A DNA stretch of 64,000 bases. It comes from Symsagittifera roscoffensis. Its lineage: Eukaryota; Xenacoelomorpha; Acoela; Convolutidae. The notes under the pieces were generated by a model that had not been told where the DNA came from, did not search any database, and saw nothing but the letters and a program-made list of their open reading frames with translations. The stretch lies in NCBI RefSeq assembly GCF_963678635.1, contig NC_087064.1:21130509-21194508 (forward strand). Direction: 5' to 3'. Positions 1-9,970 of the stretch are shown here, one piece after another (position 1 is the stretch's first letter; every line of letters starts with the position of its first letter). The position numbers and the translations under genes were made by a program.

Positions 1-743
1 CCAGAGAACACTTTTGCAGTTCTTGAGAGGGGTTGATGTAAGATAATCGAGGCAGTAATTTGACGTGCTAGGGTCAAGATTCAGTCCAGGGAAAGAGTGA
101 ACAGGATCAGCAAGCTTATCTTGTTCCGATTGTTCAAGTTTATTGATGGAATGGTAAAGCAAAGTTGCACCTACTATTTTGATCATAAAGTACAGAGACC
201 AAGAAAAATAAAATTGGAATGAACTCAGCTGATTGGGAATTGGGATGGTGAACACAGCAAGTCGGGAGCCGTCCAGAGTGTAGTTCCACCCAGTGTACAG
301 TGATAAGTAATCCAGAAAATATCGTCGTGATCAAACTTTTCAACGATTCAACATTGACTATTGGGGCCACCACGGCTGCCCCTTGTATTCATATTTTAAC
401 CTAAATAACTATTTAAAAAGTTTAATAAGTTAGTTACATTCTTAAGTTAGTCTAACTTAGTTACATGCAAAAATATTGAGCTCATGGCTGGTTCTCAGTA
501 TCCCCAGACCACGAGTTCACTCCTAAAAACAGCGCAAAAATACTATTGCTTTAAACGAAAGACATAGGATTGGGCTCCAGTAATAAGCGGTGTGCCTCAA
601 GAATCGATTCTAGGACCATTAGTAGTACTAGTCGCAAAATATAAACAAAAAACCAGCGTTAATTGCATCGTCGTAAAAAATTAAAAGTAGTTAAAATTAC
701 AAATGTCATTAAAAATGAGGTACAAGGTAACATTTTGAATTGA
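1..743. other. Non-coding left edge, nothing recognised
   Basis: AT-rich sequence with no reading frame I can assign. A 77-codon minus frame at 140-373 has no recognisable domain. I looked for the missing upstream exons of the protease pseudogene (His-containing TAAHC or the IVGG-type start) and did not find them here. Confidence 0.4.
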
Positions 744-905
744 TTATTGGATACAAGCTTGGTTTCCACGTACAATGGCTAGACTGAATCTTTGCTTCAG
801 AAATAGGAAGGATCTCTTTTCACCTGTCTGTTCTCTGATTTTTCTGCCTATTGCTTGTAGAAATTTGGTACTCGTCTGGCCTATGCTACCCAGTCTTTCA
901 GTAAC
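744..905 (-). pseudogene. Short retroelement C-terminal fragment
   Basis: The minus strand reads about 50 codons to a TAA at 744-746. The peptide contains FLKQRFSLAIVRGN, which resembles the 'QR-S-A--RGN' tail seen at the end of many retroelement polyproteins. No upstream catalytic domain is present. Immediately to the right (907-966) lies a copy of the same 60-bp sequence that starts the Penelope-like insert at 21106, so this is probably retroelement debris. The family assignment is inference from one short motif. Confidence 0.3.
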
Positions 906-986
906 GATTGTACAGTTACAATCGTTACTATTCGGAATGGTCTTCCGTTAACGTCAATCAATGTAATTTCTTAAGTGTAACTTAAG

Positions 987-2290
987 TGTAACAGTCGCCT
1001 ACTTAAGTCACATATGAGGTTAAAGAAAAATAGACCCTATAACCATTGGCTCAAGAGTCAGAGACACTATCTCTTGTGTTTTTCTACCTCAAGCGGTCGG
1101 AGCCAATTCGGTTCATTTGCGACATGAGACTCAAACCTTTGTTACAGCTTAGAGGCCAGTACCAAAATACCCCCTACTCTAGAAAACAAGAACGTCCCCT
1201 ATCTTAGGTCTCGAAATAGCTAAAACACGCGAACGCCGTTAAAAACAAGGTCGGAACCTTAAGTGTAGTTACTTGTTATTAGACAGTGGACCTATGATCC
1301 ATTTCAGATGGATCAACATAAAAACTCTCCATAACTCAACATAACAATAAACACACTCAAGAAATTTAAATTGGATACTCACAAACCAGCAAGATCTCTA
1401 GAATTGAGTAACTAAATTATTAAGTAACTCTAGCATTAATGGGGTAATCACGTTTAACTCAAGAAGTTTTGAATAAGTCAGTTTTATTTGAAGAGACAAG
1501 TTTTGGTTCTGGACCATTGGGAGACTTCGGTTGTCCACCTTTCCACCGAAGGTTCACTCTGGTCAACTTCATATATATCTCTTCATTACTCGCGATTACT
1601 CTGCCTTCTGTTTCGAATAAGACAGCTCTACTCTCGTTCGAATTATGTATCGGCTGCTATTTTTGACTACTTTCCCGCGATTGTAGTTCGATTCTTCTGA
1701 TCTTATGAATTATGTTCCTGCTGCTATTTTTGAATACTTTCCCGCGATTGTAGTTTGATTCTTCTGATCTTATTTTCTGATGTTTTCAGTTGTCGCGAGA
1801 AACCTGAGCATGACATGCTCAATTCGAATTTTCGAAAAATTCCATTTCACCCCAAAATCATGTCTTTTGCGTTGCTCAAGGTCAAACTTCCAAACATGAC
1901 CGACTGGCACATACTCCCCGGACTCAAGATCGATGTCCTCATCTTGTGTCGTCGTCTGTCAAAGAGCCCCCAGAGTGTTGAATTTGTGTCTCAAGATACA
2001 GTGCCAGTGGTCAGTTACAGAAGTTTGCAGCAGATTTAACTTTATCTACACCCCGAAATTCACAACCATGCAAAATTGTCACATTATCGCTAAATATCAA
2101 TCAAAATCTACAAACACCTGCACCCTGAATTTCCGATATGCAAGCTAATGATTAAAATTTCTTTTGTCTTATCCAATCAGAAAAATGTCATGCAGCATTT
2201 TGATTTATATAATAGATATAGCATATTAATAACAATATTTTGGTTCACTAAAGTTTCTTTTCCGTGACCTCAGATTTCATCCGATGCACA
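987..2290 (-). repeat. LTR-like terminal repeat, left copy
   Basis: Starts TGTAACAG on the plus strand and shares sequence with 20219-21105 and 27064-27950 at high identity by eye over about 900 bp, and with the more diverged copies at 22184 and 29034. A right end at 2290 is suggested by ...GATGCACA followed by a polypyrimidine stretch (2298-2312) that would read as a purine-rich tract on the minus strand, as expected just upstream of a 3' LTR. On that reading the unit runs TG...CA. The exact right boundary is inference, because the right-hand copy is interrupted by an insertion before the homology ends. Confidence 0.5.
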
Positions 2291-2348
2291 CTCGAGCCCT
2301 TTTCTTTTCCCCGCTCAAGACTTAAGAACCCGACACTGAGCATCCTGC

Positions 2349-2777
2349 TCATTTCGTGCTCCTCACCCTTGAGGTGCTGGGCCCTGATGCACTCGACACT
2401 GTAGTCTGCCTCAACAGCTCTTCCTCATCGTCGGAGCTGATCACGATCTCTTCCCAAGCCTTTAGTTGTTCGTATGATTGCATCCACTCCCTCTGCTCTT
2501 GCAATTTCTTCGCTTGGTTCGGCAAACCCTTCATCTTGGGTTTTTTGTTCAAGTAAAAGGAGTTATGCAAGCTCAAGCTCACGTTCTTTGCCAAGTCTTC
2601 CTCCAATATTGACTCCCTCGCCTTGGTATTATCTCTAGAAACCCTACCAACTCTCTTCCAAACCGTAGTGATTGCATTACGATGAGTCAGCAAGGGTCTT
2701 TTGGAGGCTTCCGGCCCTATCTCGGCCAGGGACTGTCGATATTCTTTCTGATGTTTCTTCATGTGATCCTTCGTCAC
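2349..2777 (-). CDS. Accessory ORF, acidic/basic, unknown
   Basis: A 142-codon minus-strand frame, the accessory ORF nearest the 3' end of the Ty3 element. I do not recognise it. The N-terminal half is basic and helical-looking (many K, R, Q and E); residues about 113-118 form an acidic SSDDEE stretch, followed by a Ser/Thr-rich tail. No catalytic motif or membrane segment is visible. It lies in the same direction as the integrase and hydrolase genes and just inside the presumed 3' LTR, so it is likely element cargo. It may be the C-terminal part of the protein at 2865-3503 separated by a frameshift. Confidence 0.4.
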   Translation of the reverse strand: MTKDHMKKHQKEYRQSLAEIGPEASKRPLLTHRNAITTVWKRVGRVSRDNTKARESILEEDLAKNVSLSLHNSFYLNKKPKMKGLPNQAKKLQEQREWMQSYEQLKAWEEIVISSDDEEELLRQTTVSSASGPSTSRVRSTK

Positions 2778-2864
2778 TGCGTATAACCAAGACGTCAGCG
2801 TCGCTCGAAACCATGGGAAGAATTTTATGCGTTTTCACACGTGCCTGACCTCCATAGGTATAGA

Positions 2865-3503
2865 TTACACTTTGCACGCAGTCTCACACAACTCAAGCCT
2901 CCTGCTGTAATCAATAGCGTGTATCGATTCCGCTGTCGGCGCCCTCGACTCCCGATATTTCGTCACATTTTCCTCGATCCATCGCAACCCCAGTATTGAA
3001 CTCACTACTAGGAGGGTGACCTTCTGTCGATGATCGGGTAACCCGATTGACCGAACTTCCTCCACATCCCATATCAAGCAGAGGTTCGAGTGCTCCGGAT
3101 ACCACACCGTCTGTGCCAGACAGTTGCACGGGCATTCCCCATGTGTGAGGTTGATATTTCGGAGGTTGCGTTCTCCCAAAGTTTTCAACAGAGGCTCTAG
3201 ATCCATCATTTTCTCGTGTGTCACATCGTTTTCCTCCATGGCTGGGGCACTGTTCATCGTTTTCCCGATCGTGTTCTGTCTCTCGAAGTCACTCGTGTTT
3301 TCGTCTTCCAAGCTCAAGAGTTCCTTCTCTAGTGCATCCCTGAATATGTTCTCCACAGGATGGGTTCTTTTATCGCCAGGGCTTCCCACAGACAAGGGTG
3401 AGGGTGTTGCTGGATCTAGTTTCTTATACTCAGTGAGGCCTACATACAAGGGGCCTGCTGCATCAACCCTTTTTCCCTCTTGCCTTAGCTCTAACTCCTC
3501 CAA
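2865..3503 (-). CDS. Accessory ORF, 212 codons, unknown
   Basis: An open minus-strand frame of 212 codons between the LTR-like repeat and the rest of the accessory block. No family recognised. The first 110 residues are acidic and low in hydrophobics; a short cysteine pair (CPCNC, around residue 125) and a WIEEN segment follow. A 110-bp direct repeat of LTR-region sequence (3519-3630) sits directly upstream of its start, so its 5' end may have been displaced. Codon use and GC content match the other accessory ORFs, not the AT-rich host background. Function cannot be stated. Confidence 0.4.
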   Translation of the reverse strand: MEELELRQEGKRVDAAGPLYVGLTEYKKLDPATPSPLSVGSPGDKRTHPVENIFRDALEKELLSLEDENTSDFERQNTIGKTMNSAPAMEENDVTHEKMMDLEPLLKTLGERNLRNINLTHGECPCNCLAQTVWYPEHSNLCLIWDVEEVRSIGLPDHRQKVTLLVVSSILGLRWIEENVTKYRESRAPTAESIHAIDYSRRLELCETACKV

Positions 3504-3518
3504 TCCATAAGGCGTTGT

Positions 3519-3630
3519 GTCTCAAGATACAGTGCCAGTGGTCAGTTACAGAAGTTTGCAGCAGATTTAACTTTATCTACACCCCGAAATTCACAACCAT
3601 GCAAAATTGTCACATTATCGCTAAATATCG
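3519..3630. repeat. 110-bp direct repeat of 1989-2098
   Basis: Near-identical to 1989-2098 inside the left LTR-like repeat; homology runs from GTGTCTCAAGATACAGTG to the CGCTAAATATC region. It separates two accessory ORFs (2865-3503 and 3632-3898) and breaks the run of coding sequence, so it looks like a secondary insertion or a rearrangement of the element's 3' end. Confidence 0.7.
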
Positions 3631-3631
3631 A

Positions 3632-3898
3632 TTAAATTTTCAGAGCTATATGTCCTTCCTGCACAACCATTCTCCCATCATCATAAATTGGCAGCTTATT
3701 CTCGAGCTCAGCTCCCTTAAGCGTCCTTAAGATATCCCGGAACTCTTTTTGTTGCTTCTCCACGGAGGCTCTCGCGTGCAGGGAAGCGACCACCATGGGA
3801 CTGTTCATCCCCAGGGTCATTCTTGTGACCGTCGGGAACTCAGGGACGGAAACGGGCAGAACATCCCATTCAAGTATAGTTTCAAACTCCTTCTTCAC
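3632..3898 (-). CDS. Accessory ORF fragment, unknown
   Basis: An 88-codon minus frame whose stop falls just at the edge of the 110-bp repeat, so the C-terminus is probably derived from, or truncated by, that repeat. The peptide has a VSVPEFPTVTRMTLG segment and a helical KQQKEFRDILRTLKG stretch. No family recognised. It continues the direction and base composition of the neighbouring accessory genes. Confidence 0.35.
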   Translation of the reverse strand: MKKEFETILEWDVLPVSVPEFPTVTRMTLGMNSPMVVASLHARASVEKQQKEFRDILRTLKGAELENKLPIYDDGRMVVQEGHIALKI

Positions 3899-4138
3899 GA
3901 TTTCTCAAAACTTCCCTCTTGTCCCCTGCCACGGGATTTAAGTTCCAGAACTTGGGATAGACCTCGATAGGACCTTCATGCTTGCCCCCCGTTCTGCACT
4001 GCAGCTGTCCCCGGAAGTTGAACACCTTTAGCTCAGGGTCCCAAAAAGCACCGTTTCACTCATTCGTGCCCTCAAGTCTTCTTGCCTGCACCAGTTCAGT
4101 GCCGTCTCATCTAGAACGCTTATTAAGCTCACGTGCAC

Positions 4139-5002
4139 CTACGAGTGCCGATACGCCACCACGAGCGGATCTGGGAAAGCGTACGTCACTGCCGGTCCAT
4201 AGACGCAGGTCATAACTTCCCCTAGACCCCTGATCATCCCCAATGGGTCAGACCTCATGGCCAGGCACAAGTCATTCAATAGAGGTATGCCTCCGTTCGC
4301 CTCCCTCAACATTCTCTCGTCTTGGGATTTTTTTCCTTTCCCGTCAGATAGCAATTCTGCATTAGGAGGTATTCTGCCAGCAACGTATTCAGTCCGGCAG
4401 CACACTTGTATGAATAGGTCTCCACACTCGGGTGAGCCTTTCTTACCGACAGGGGTTCCCCGTACTTCATCAATCGATTAAACGCCGTTAGCTCTCCATG
4501 GGTCAAGAGTACAAATGTCAAGTACCCATCAATGCGGAGCGTTTCCACACCCCTGCTGAACATATATGCCGGACCCATATTGAACAGGTATCTGGGGTAG
4601 ACCAAATACAGTGCCAGTAAGAGGTTGATGGGTATATTTAGTAGTTCCTGCACGAATTGATCGAAGATGGTATCTTTCGCATAGAACACTCTGCCCATAT
4701 ACTCCTTCTCCCAGCATGATTTCAGGAATCTCAAGATTTCATGGTTTTTCCTGGTCTTCTTTGCGTTCTTTCGCGTGCTCCATCCAGAACACTCCGATGG
4801 TGACTTCATTGGCCGCCGTGACAAATCTTCCCACCGTCATTTCCCTGTTTTCTGCTCCAGTTGCCCTCAAGTTGCCCTCAAGAAAATCCCATATCTGTTT
4901 GATGAGAGTTGGAGCACTCCCCCTAGTCTTGTCCGTAGCGTTCTCAAGTCGTGGGGTCAGAAACGGCCATCTACTTCTCTCTTGTGTCAAGCGGTAACCC
5001 AT
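4139..5002 (-). pseudogene. Accessory gene in three frames, unknown
   Basis: Three overlapping minus-strand frames (4739-5002, 4306-4824, 4139-4405) continue one another and together describe a protein of about 260 residues broken by two frameshifts. The middle part has a hydrophobic stretch (INLLLALYLVYPRYLF) that could be a buried helix or a weak membrane segment. I recognise no domain. It lies between the second SGNH-like gene and the 3' terminal ORFs. The frameshifts agree with the decay seen throughout the element. Confidence 0.4.
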
Positions 5003-5053
5003 CGATTCTAATTGCTTCTCGGCCGCGGCTACATTTTTCCTCTCGTTGCTTGG

Positions 5054-6125
5054 TCACTTCACTTTACTGGTGGAGCTCATGATTGTCAGATCCATGCTCG
5101 GGAACCACAGGCTGGCCCTTAGATGGTTAATTACAGGGTGATCGTCCCTTATCTCCGGATTAAACTTCAGTTGCCGGGCGAGATTCGACACCTCAAGGCA
5201 GAGGATCTCATCACGCACAATCAAAATGTCCGCCGTTTCGTAGAATCCCCTCAGAGCATGGGACAAATCTGCCCATGCCGCTGCCAGCTCCGACTTAAGA
5301 AGTCTCAAGTTGACTGGCTCCAGTTCGCGATTAGGAGCGGCCATAACTATCTGACACGCATTACCTTCCGCTATCAAGATCAACATTGCATACACAAACT
5401 GCAAGGCTGGTGGCATGCTCGCATAGCCCGGCGTTGTTGTAAATACCACTCTCGTCTTGGGCCCAAACCGAGAAGCTACCAACTCCTGCACCTCGTTCAT
5501 TGCGACAAACAGCGTCTGGATTGCTTCCCAGATCTTCTTGGGTGATGGTTCCCCACCTCTTAGATGCTCTAGAAGCCCTGCCTCATGCAGGTGGTTGTTC
5601 ATTCCCGCAAACAGCAACAGTTCAGGCTCGCAAGGCGTCTCCGATTTAATTGCCACCACCAGGGTCAACATTTGATTCAGTTCTGCCCCAGGCAGCAGAT
5701 ACACCAAGGTCTCTGGCCAGAACAACTTTGGAGACGTCGCCTCGAAGTCCGATCCCGCCACGATGATTACCCTCGCTGCTCCTGGATCCGATCGATCATA
5801 TACTGCCAACGTTTTGGCCATCTCCGAGCTTTCACAGAGTTTTTCATACCTTGGGTCTTCGGGGCCAGCTTTGGCCTCCGTAAGCGGCATCTGGGAGTCC
5901 CATGTTTTCCGGCTCAAGAAGCTTTTTCACCACTCTGAGCTGTGCGGGAATCGCTACCCTGATTCCGGCTATACTTGTTCGGTGTTTGGAGGTTCCGCTA
6001 TGAGTCCTGGACTCCCCAGTTGCTTGAGGGGCCCGTAGTTGACTGGGCCCATTATCGAGTTCTGCGGAATCCCAGTTAAGTCTGCTGTCTCCAACGTCCA
6101 AGCTCTCGAGAAATGTGCCAGTCAA
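5054..6125 (-). pseudogene. SGNH-like accessory protein, degenerate
   Basis: The main frame (5054-5917, 287 codons) is preceded by an out-of-frame N-terminal part (5844-6125), so one frameshift lies near 5,900. The layout resembles an SGNH hydrolase fold. An early strand, ARVIIVAGSDFE, stands where a GDS block would be, but the order is G-S-D. LLLFAGMNNHLHE resembles the block with Gly and Asn before His. A late DDHPVINH could supply Asp/His. Because the nucleophile block is not canonical, catalytic activity is doubtful even in an intact copy. It follows the clearer SGNH hydrolase at 6076-7144, so the element may carry a duplicated and diverged pair. Family assignment is inference. Confidence 0.4.
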
Positions 6126-7144
6126 CGAGAAAAGTTGACCAGTCCACGCAGTGGTGTAAGCTCAAGTCCTCGTGTGACACACTCTTGATCCCCAGGATCT
6201 TCGCCAACTCTTGCCTACATGCCAAATCTTCCAGGTCTAGATCCTTCACCCTCTCCAGATATCGTGCCCTGCTCGTCTCTCCTGGTCTCTCTGCCTTCCT
6301 GTTGTCCACTATCACCACCGAGGACACTACCGAGCTCTGGGGGGTGGATGATCCCGCCTCATCTGCTCCCATTGGCGTGGCTCCCAGTAGTCTAGTCCTG
6401 CTGCTCCTTGAAATGTCTCTCGAGTCGACTCTTCCTCCCAGACGGTCAGATAAGGGTCTAGCTGCGAAGAAGGGAGGTATTGGGGGTGGACCAAAGGTAA
6501 AATGGGCTGTCTCCAGCATGTCTGACTCTAGAAAGTTTATGTGCCTCTGGAAGACACCATTCAGCCACTCCAAGCCCCTGGGCCTATCGAAGTGGATGCC
6601 ATCCAAAGACGCGTCATCCGGAAGGGAATGTTCCATCATGTTGGCCACGTCCAGCAATCTCACGGGGAGCACGCTCCTTTGCTGGATCTGTCTGATTATC
6701 TCGTTGATGCTGCGCACCTTGTCATTCACTTCGCTCGCATGCTGGTCGGCTTTCATGTTATACGGTACGGTGTAAACGATTGGTATCGCTGGATCTAAAT
6801 AAATCCTCAGTTCCTCAATAATACAACTCGTCTCTTCTTGCAGCCTCATTACCTTTCTCGGCTCCCCTCTGGACACGTCATTGGTTCCCATCATCAGAGT
6901 GACCGTGTACATCTTCACCATATCCAACATCTCCAGTGACGCCATTATCTGCGGCATTGCAACTCCAGAAAAACTCAAGACCCCCACTTGCCAATGTTAC
7001 TGGATCCGCGTCAACACTCGTGTCAGACTGTCCCCTATAATCTAGTGGACGGCACCCTCAGGTATCCTTGGCTGTGTGTAGTATTCAGCCCAAGACGCGT
7101 CATTGAAGGCATCCCTCCTTTCTAGTTGTGCCGCTGTCCAGTCC
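6076..7144 (-). pseudogene. SGNH/GDSL hydrolase carried by Ty3 element
   Basis: Starts at an ATG (7142-7144) directly after the TGA of the preceding ORF (TGA-ATG). All three SGNH signature blocks are visible in order: IIGDSL with the nucleophile Ser (7024-7035), GTND oxyanion block (6877-6888), and DGIH with the catalytic Asp/His (6592-6603). SGNH/GDSL enzymes are lipases or esterases acting on lipids or acetylated sugars; the substrate here is unknown. The N-terminal part has two in-frame stops (TAG 7042-7044 and TAA 6997-6999), so this copy is inactive. After the catalytic core a Pro/Ser/Arg-rich linker (about residues 225-290) leads to a short C-terminal segment. SGNH domains are known in ORF1 of some non-LTR elements; finding one downstream of a Ty3-type integrase is unusual. 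Confidence 0.7.
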
Positions 7145-7146
7145 AT

Positions 7147-8033
7147 TCAGTTGGGCCTGTGATAGGCACCGTCTGTGTTTTTCTTGTAGCTCGCAATTAT
7201 TACATTCCTGACTGGATGATCTCTCCAGGTGGGAGGTCGCTCCTCTCGCGCTGAATTGTCGCGAGCCTTCGACTGCAACCTCTCTTGTAGCTCCTCGAGA
7301 CCAGATGAACCCGTCCCGGTCCGACTACCACCAGTTGAGCTGGGAGTGTATCCAGGCAGCGCGATTTCAATCAAATGTCGGATCGGCTTTGTCTCTAGAC
7401 CGCGCACGGAGGGCACCGGCTCGGGTATTGTCCATGCCTCTAGACCCTCATTCATATGTTCTTGAGCTACTCGGTCCAGGTTAAATCGACCACTGGACCA
7501 GAGAACCTCATCCACCTCTATCCGCGAGCCCGGTCTCGATCCAGTGACAGCTGGTTCAGTCGTCGTCGTCGTCTTCTTTTCTTTCCCATTTGCGACCGCT
7601 TGCTGCCTCCTCTGTAGTCGCTCCAGTTCTGATTTTATCTGGTCACAATTGGCTACGCTTTCTTGTAGCCTCTGCTCTTGTACTCGTTCTGCCATCAGCA
7701 GATCCCGATCAAGAGTGGCCTTGTCTCGCTCAAGTATTACCTGCTTGCGATCAATTTGGCTTGATCCCTCTCAGGAGTCGCCTGATCCCTATCCAGAATG
7801 GCTTTGTCCCGCTCCCTTCGGACCCTTTTCAACTCTCTGTTCATACTGCCGAGATCCGAATACGACTCCTCTGTTTGTTGCGAGCGGAACTTCGACGGTG
7901 GCTTACTCGTGGACTGAGTCGCTGTTCCTGCTGGAGGCCTGGTCAGAAGTGGGAATTCTCCCGCGTCATATTCCGTGTCGCTACCCAAACCAGGGTGTCT
8001 CGCAAAGTCATGCCCTCTCAGGCCTCTATCCAC
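7147..8033 (-). pseudogene. Coiled-coil accessory protein, one frameshift
   Basis: Two frames (7737-8033 and 7147-7695) join through one frameshift near 7,735. The combined protein has a disordered N-terminus, then a coiled coil with a repeated RDxAxxxRDQA pattern running into a QEQRLQESVANCDQIKSEL helix, then a Pro/Thr/Arg-rich tail. It ends in TGA immediately before the ATG of the SGNH hydrolase and in the same frame. The pair could once have been read as one polyprotein or by termination-reinitiation. No enzymatic motif is seen; a structural or RNA-binding role is only a guess. Confidence 0.45.
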
Positions 8034-8312
8034 ATTTTAGGATAGCCATCTGGTCTGCTCCTGGTTTGATACTCCTTCTGAAGTGTATCCCACCATCAAC
8101 ACGGCTTCCGTCGCTGGTTCCCTGCATTCACCTTGTGCTTCCAGTTGCAGGATTGCGTTCAACCTCACCGCCAGTCTCTCATCCACTTGTGTATAGTCGA
8201 GGTGCCTTAAGCGCTTTTAAAGCTCGTCATGTTAGGCTTTTTGAGCGCTGCTGGCTTAGACTTCCAGAAGCGATCCGCCATCGTTACTCTACCTTCAAGC
8301 GATCTCGCGTAT

Positions 8313-8390
8313 TTACCAACTCAAGAAGTACCTTTCCCAAACCAACTCAAGAAGTACCTTTCCCAAACCAACTCTAGAAAAACCCTACCA
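8313..8390. repeat. 26-bp tandem repeat, three units
   Basis: Three consecutive units of a CCAACTCAAGAAGTACCTTT-type sequence, the last slightly diverged. They sit between the coiled-coil gene and the macrodomain-like gene. Confidence 0.75.
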
Positions 8391-8839
8391 GATAGACTCA
8401 AGGAGTGCCTTTCCCCATGTGATACTTGAGAAATGTTTCCCTCTGGTATTGCTAATGGAGAACTTGTTCAAGATCTCCCCTTTTGTTCGAATGAGTGTAG
8501 CTTGATTGTCAATTCAATTTTGCAAATCAATCTGGAAATAATATTTGTTTTTAGACTAAGATGTCTTTGCTCATGCCTAGCATAAACCCCCCATTAATAG
8601 CATAAACTCATGCCTAGCATAAACCCCCCTTTAAAACATTACCTTAGCTACTCCATTAAAATGATTCAATTTAGATGTTAAAAACATGCAGATTCATTTT
8701 ATGTTTCAGCACCATTAATTCTCCAGATTTCAATTGTCATGCCAATTGCATTAAAATTCATCTACCTGACTAGTGCCTCCTTTTAATTAGCTCAAGAACC
8801 CTGTGCCTCCCAACTCAAGATTTGCAGGTCCTTTCAAGC
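8391..8839. other. Spacer with short duplicated motif
   Basis: AT-rich, non-coding spacer between accessory genes. It contains a short direct repeat of CATGCCTAGCATAAACCCCC around 8,572-8,630 and several CTCAAG hexamers. No gene is seen. Confidence 0.5.
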
Positions 8840-9290
8840 TCAGGTGATACTCAAGTAGTACTTTTTGTGCAGGTGCACCATTTTCTCAGTCTTTGCAAAG
8901 ACCACGTGTAGGATGGCGTACAATTCCCTAGGGTTCAACCTGTACCTGTTTGGGTCGTAGACCGGAGACCTCCAGTATTCCTCTTTCGACCATGAAGTCC
9001 CTCAGCCTCGTTAGTGCCAACTTCACGTGTTCGGGGTCTATCGTGTTCCTTTCATTGACCCTTGTTACCAAAAGGCACATGTATTTACCCGGAACTTGTG
9101 AAACTGAGGGAGGAAGCGCAGCCATTCCTCCCAATCCCGGTCTCTGCCTAAATAGAAACTCCACATTTTGATATTCTTTCTTGAAATCGGCCTCTAGTTT
9201 CGTGTTGAAACTCATGTCTGCCGTTGTGCAGATCGCGCTTGTCCTATCTGACTAGTTGAAGTCGCCGTCCGTAATCAGGATGTTCTCTGA
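8840..9290 (-). pseudogene. Macrodomain-like accessory protein
   Basis: The minus strand reads ENILITDGDFN, a TAG (9252-9254), then DRTSAICTTADMSFNTKLE (about 9,250-9,195), a central GLGGMAALP and a KYMCLLVTRV strand, then a helix DPEHVKLALTRLRDFM. After a frameshift near 8,970 it continues SPVYDPNR to a stop at 8840-8842. The order matches small macrodomains of the OARD1/TARG1 type: GD near the N-terminus, an (S/T)AD segment, a loop, a LVT(K/R) strand, a helix, then a P-rich loop before a terminal helix. These bind or hydrolyse ADP-ribose. In the aligned region the Gly-rich phosphate loop appears degenerate. The gene lies just after the integrase C-terminal region. The fold call rests on motif order seen by eye and is inference. 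Confidence 0.5.
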
Positions 9291-9632
9291 ATATTCATTG
9301 GGTTTTTAAAATTTTGTCTTGATATTTCTCCCTATGGTACGCTCAGCTTCATCCTGATCCAATTCCAACCCGTTGGTCTCTCTCACATCCATGAGCTTCT
9401 GTATCATCAATTTTTGGTGTGGGTAAGTCCTACCCCCACTCTCCGGAGAAAAATATTTATCGATGATGCTGGGTCTAAATTATCCGGTGTTATGTCCAGT
9501 GGCCGGTCGGTGGCTATCAAACCGAAAAGCGGATCTTTGTTTTCACATGTTTTTCTACTTACACATCGACCTGCTGGATACTTTGCTCGTCTTCTCCTTA
9601 ATTCTTGAGTTTATACATCTATTCCAGTATCC

Positions 9633-9896
9633 TCAGGTTTGTGTTTCCCTCCTTTCTATCTCGCTCTGCTCCAGGTCTATTTCTCGTTCTGGTACTGAGT
9701 GATTCTCCTGCAAGGAGTGCTCGTCGTCGCTGATGACTTGCCACTCTTCATCGGCTACCAGCTCGCCCACATTCTCTAACTCCTCTCCTATCTCCTCGGG
9801 TTGTATCTTATCAATCAAGAAATCATCACCATACCTGTTGTATCTCATACCTGTCCGCTTGCGATTGCCATTTCTTGTCCCTGCTGTCCTCGACAA
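9633..9896 (-). CDS. Acidic C-terminal extension of pol
   Basis: An 87-codon minus frame of strongly acidic sequence (many E and D with interspersed Q and R) starting just after the integrase C-terminal frame. It has a short basic start (GTRNGNRKRTG) and then an acidic tail. It reads as a disordered linker between integrase and the accessory block, not an enzyme. The junction with 9971-10483 is out of frame. Confidence 0.4.
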   Translation of the reverse strand: MSRTAGTRNGNRKRTGMRYNRYGDDFLIDKIQPEEIGEELENVGELVADEEWQVISDDEHSLQENHSVPEREIDLEQSEIERRETQT

Positions 9897-9970
9897 GTCT
9901 GGTTCCGTCCACTTGGCACCTCGTTCTGCTCTGGATCATTCCAATCTTCCTGCGCAAAAGATCCCCCATC

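Noticed and set aside
6113-6775. 220-codon plus-strand frame
   Set aside because: Antisense of the SGNH hydrolase, whose catalytic motifs clearly read on the minus strand.
7544-8377. 277-codon plus-strand frame
   Set aside because: Lies opposite the coiled-coil ORFs; composition is that of a reverse-strand shadow and no domain is visible.
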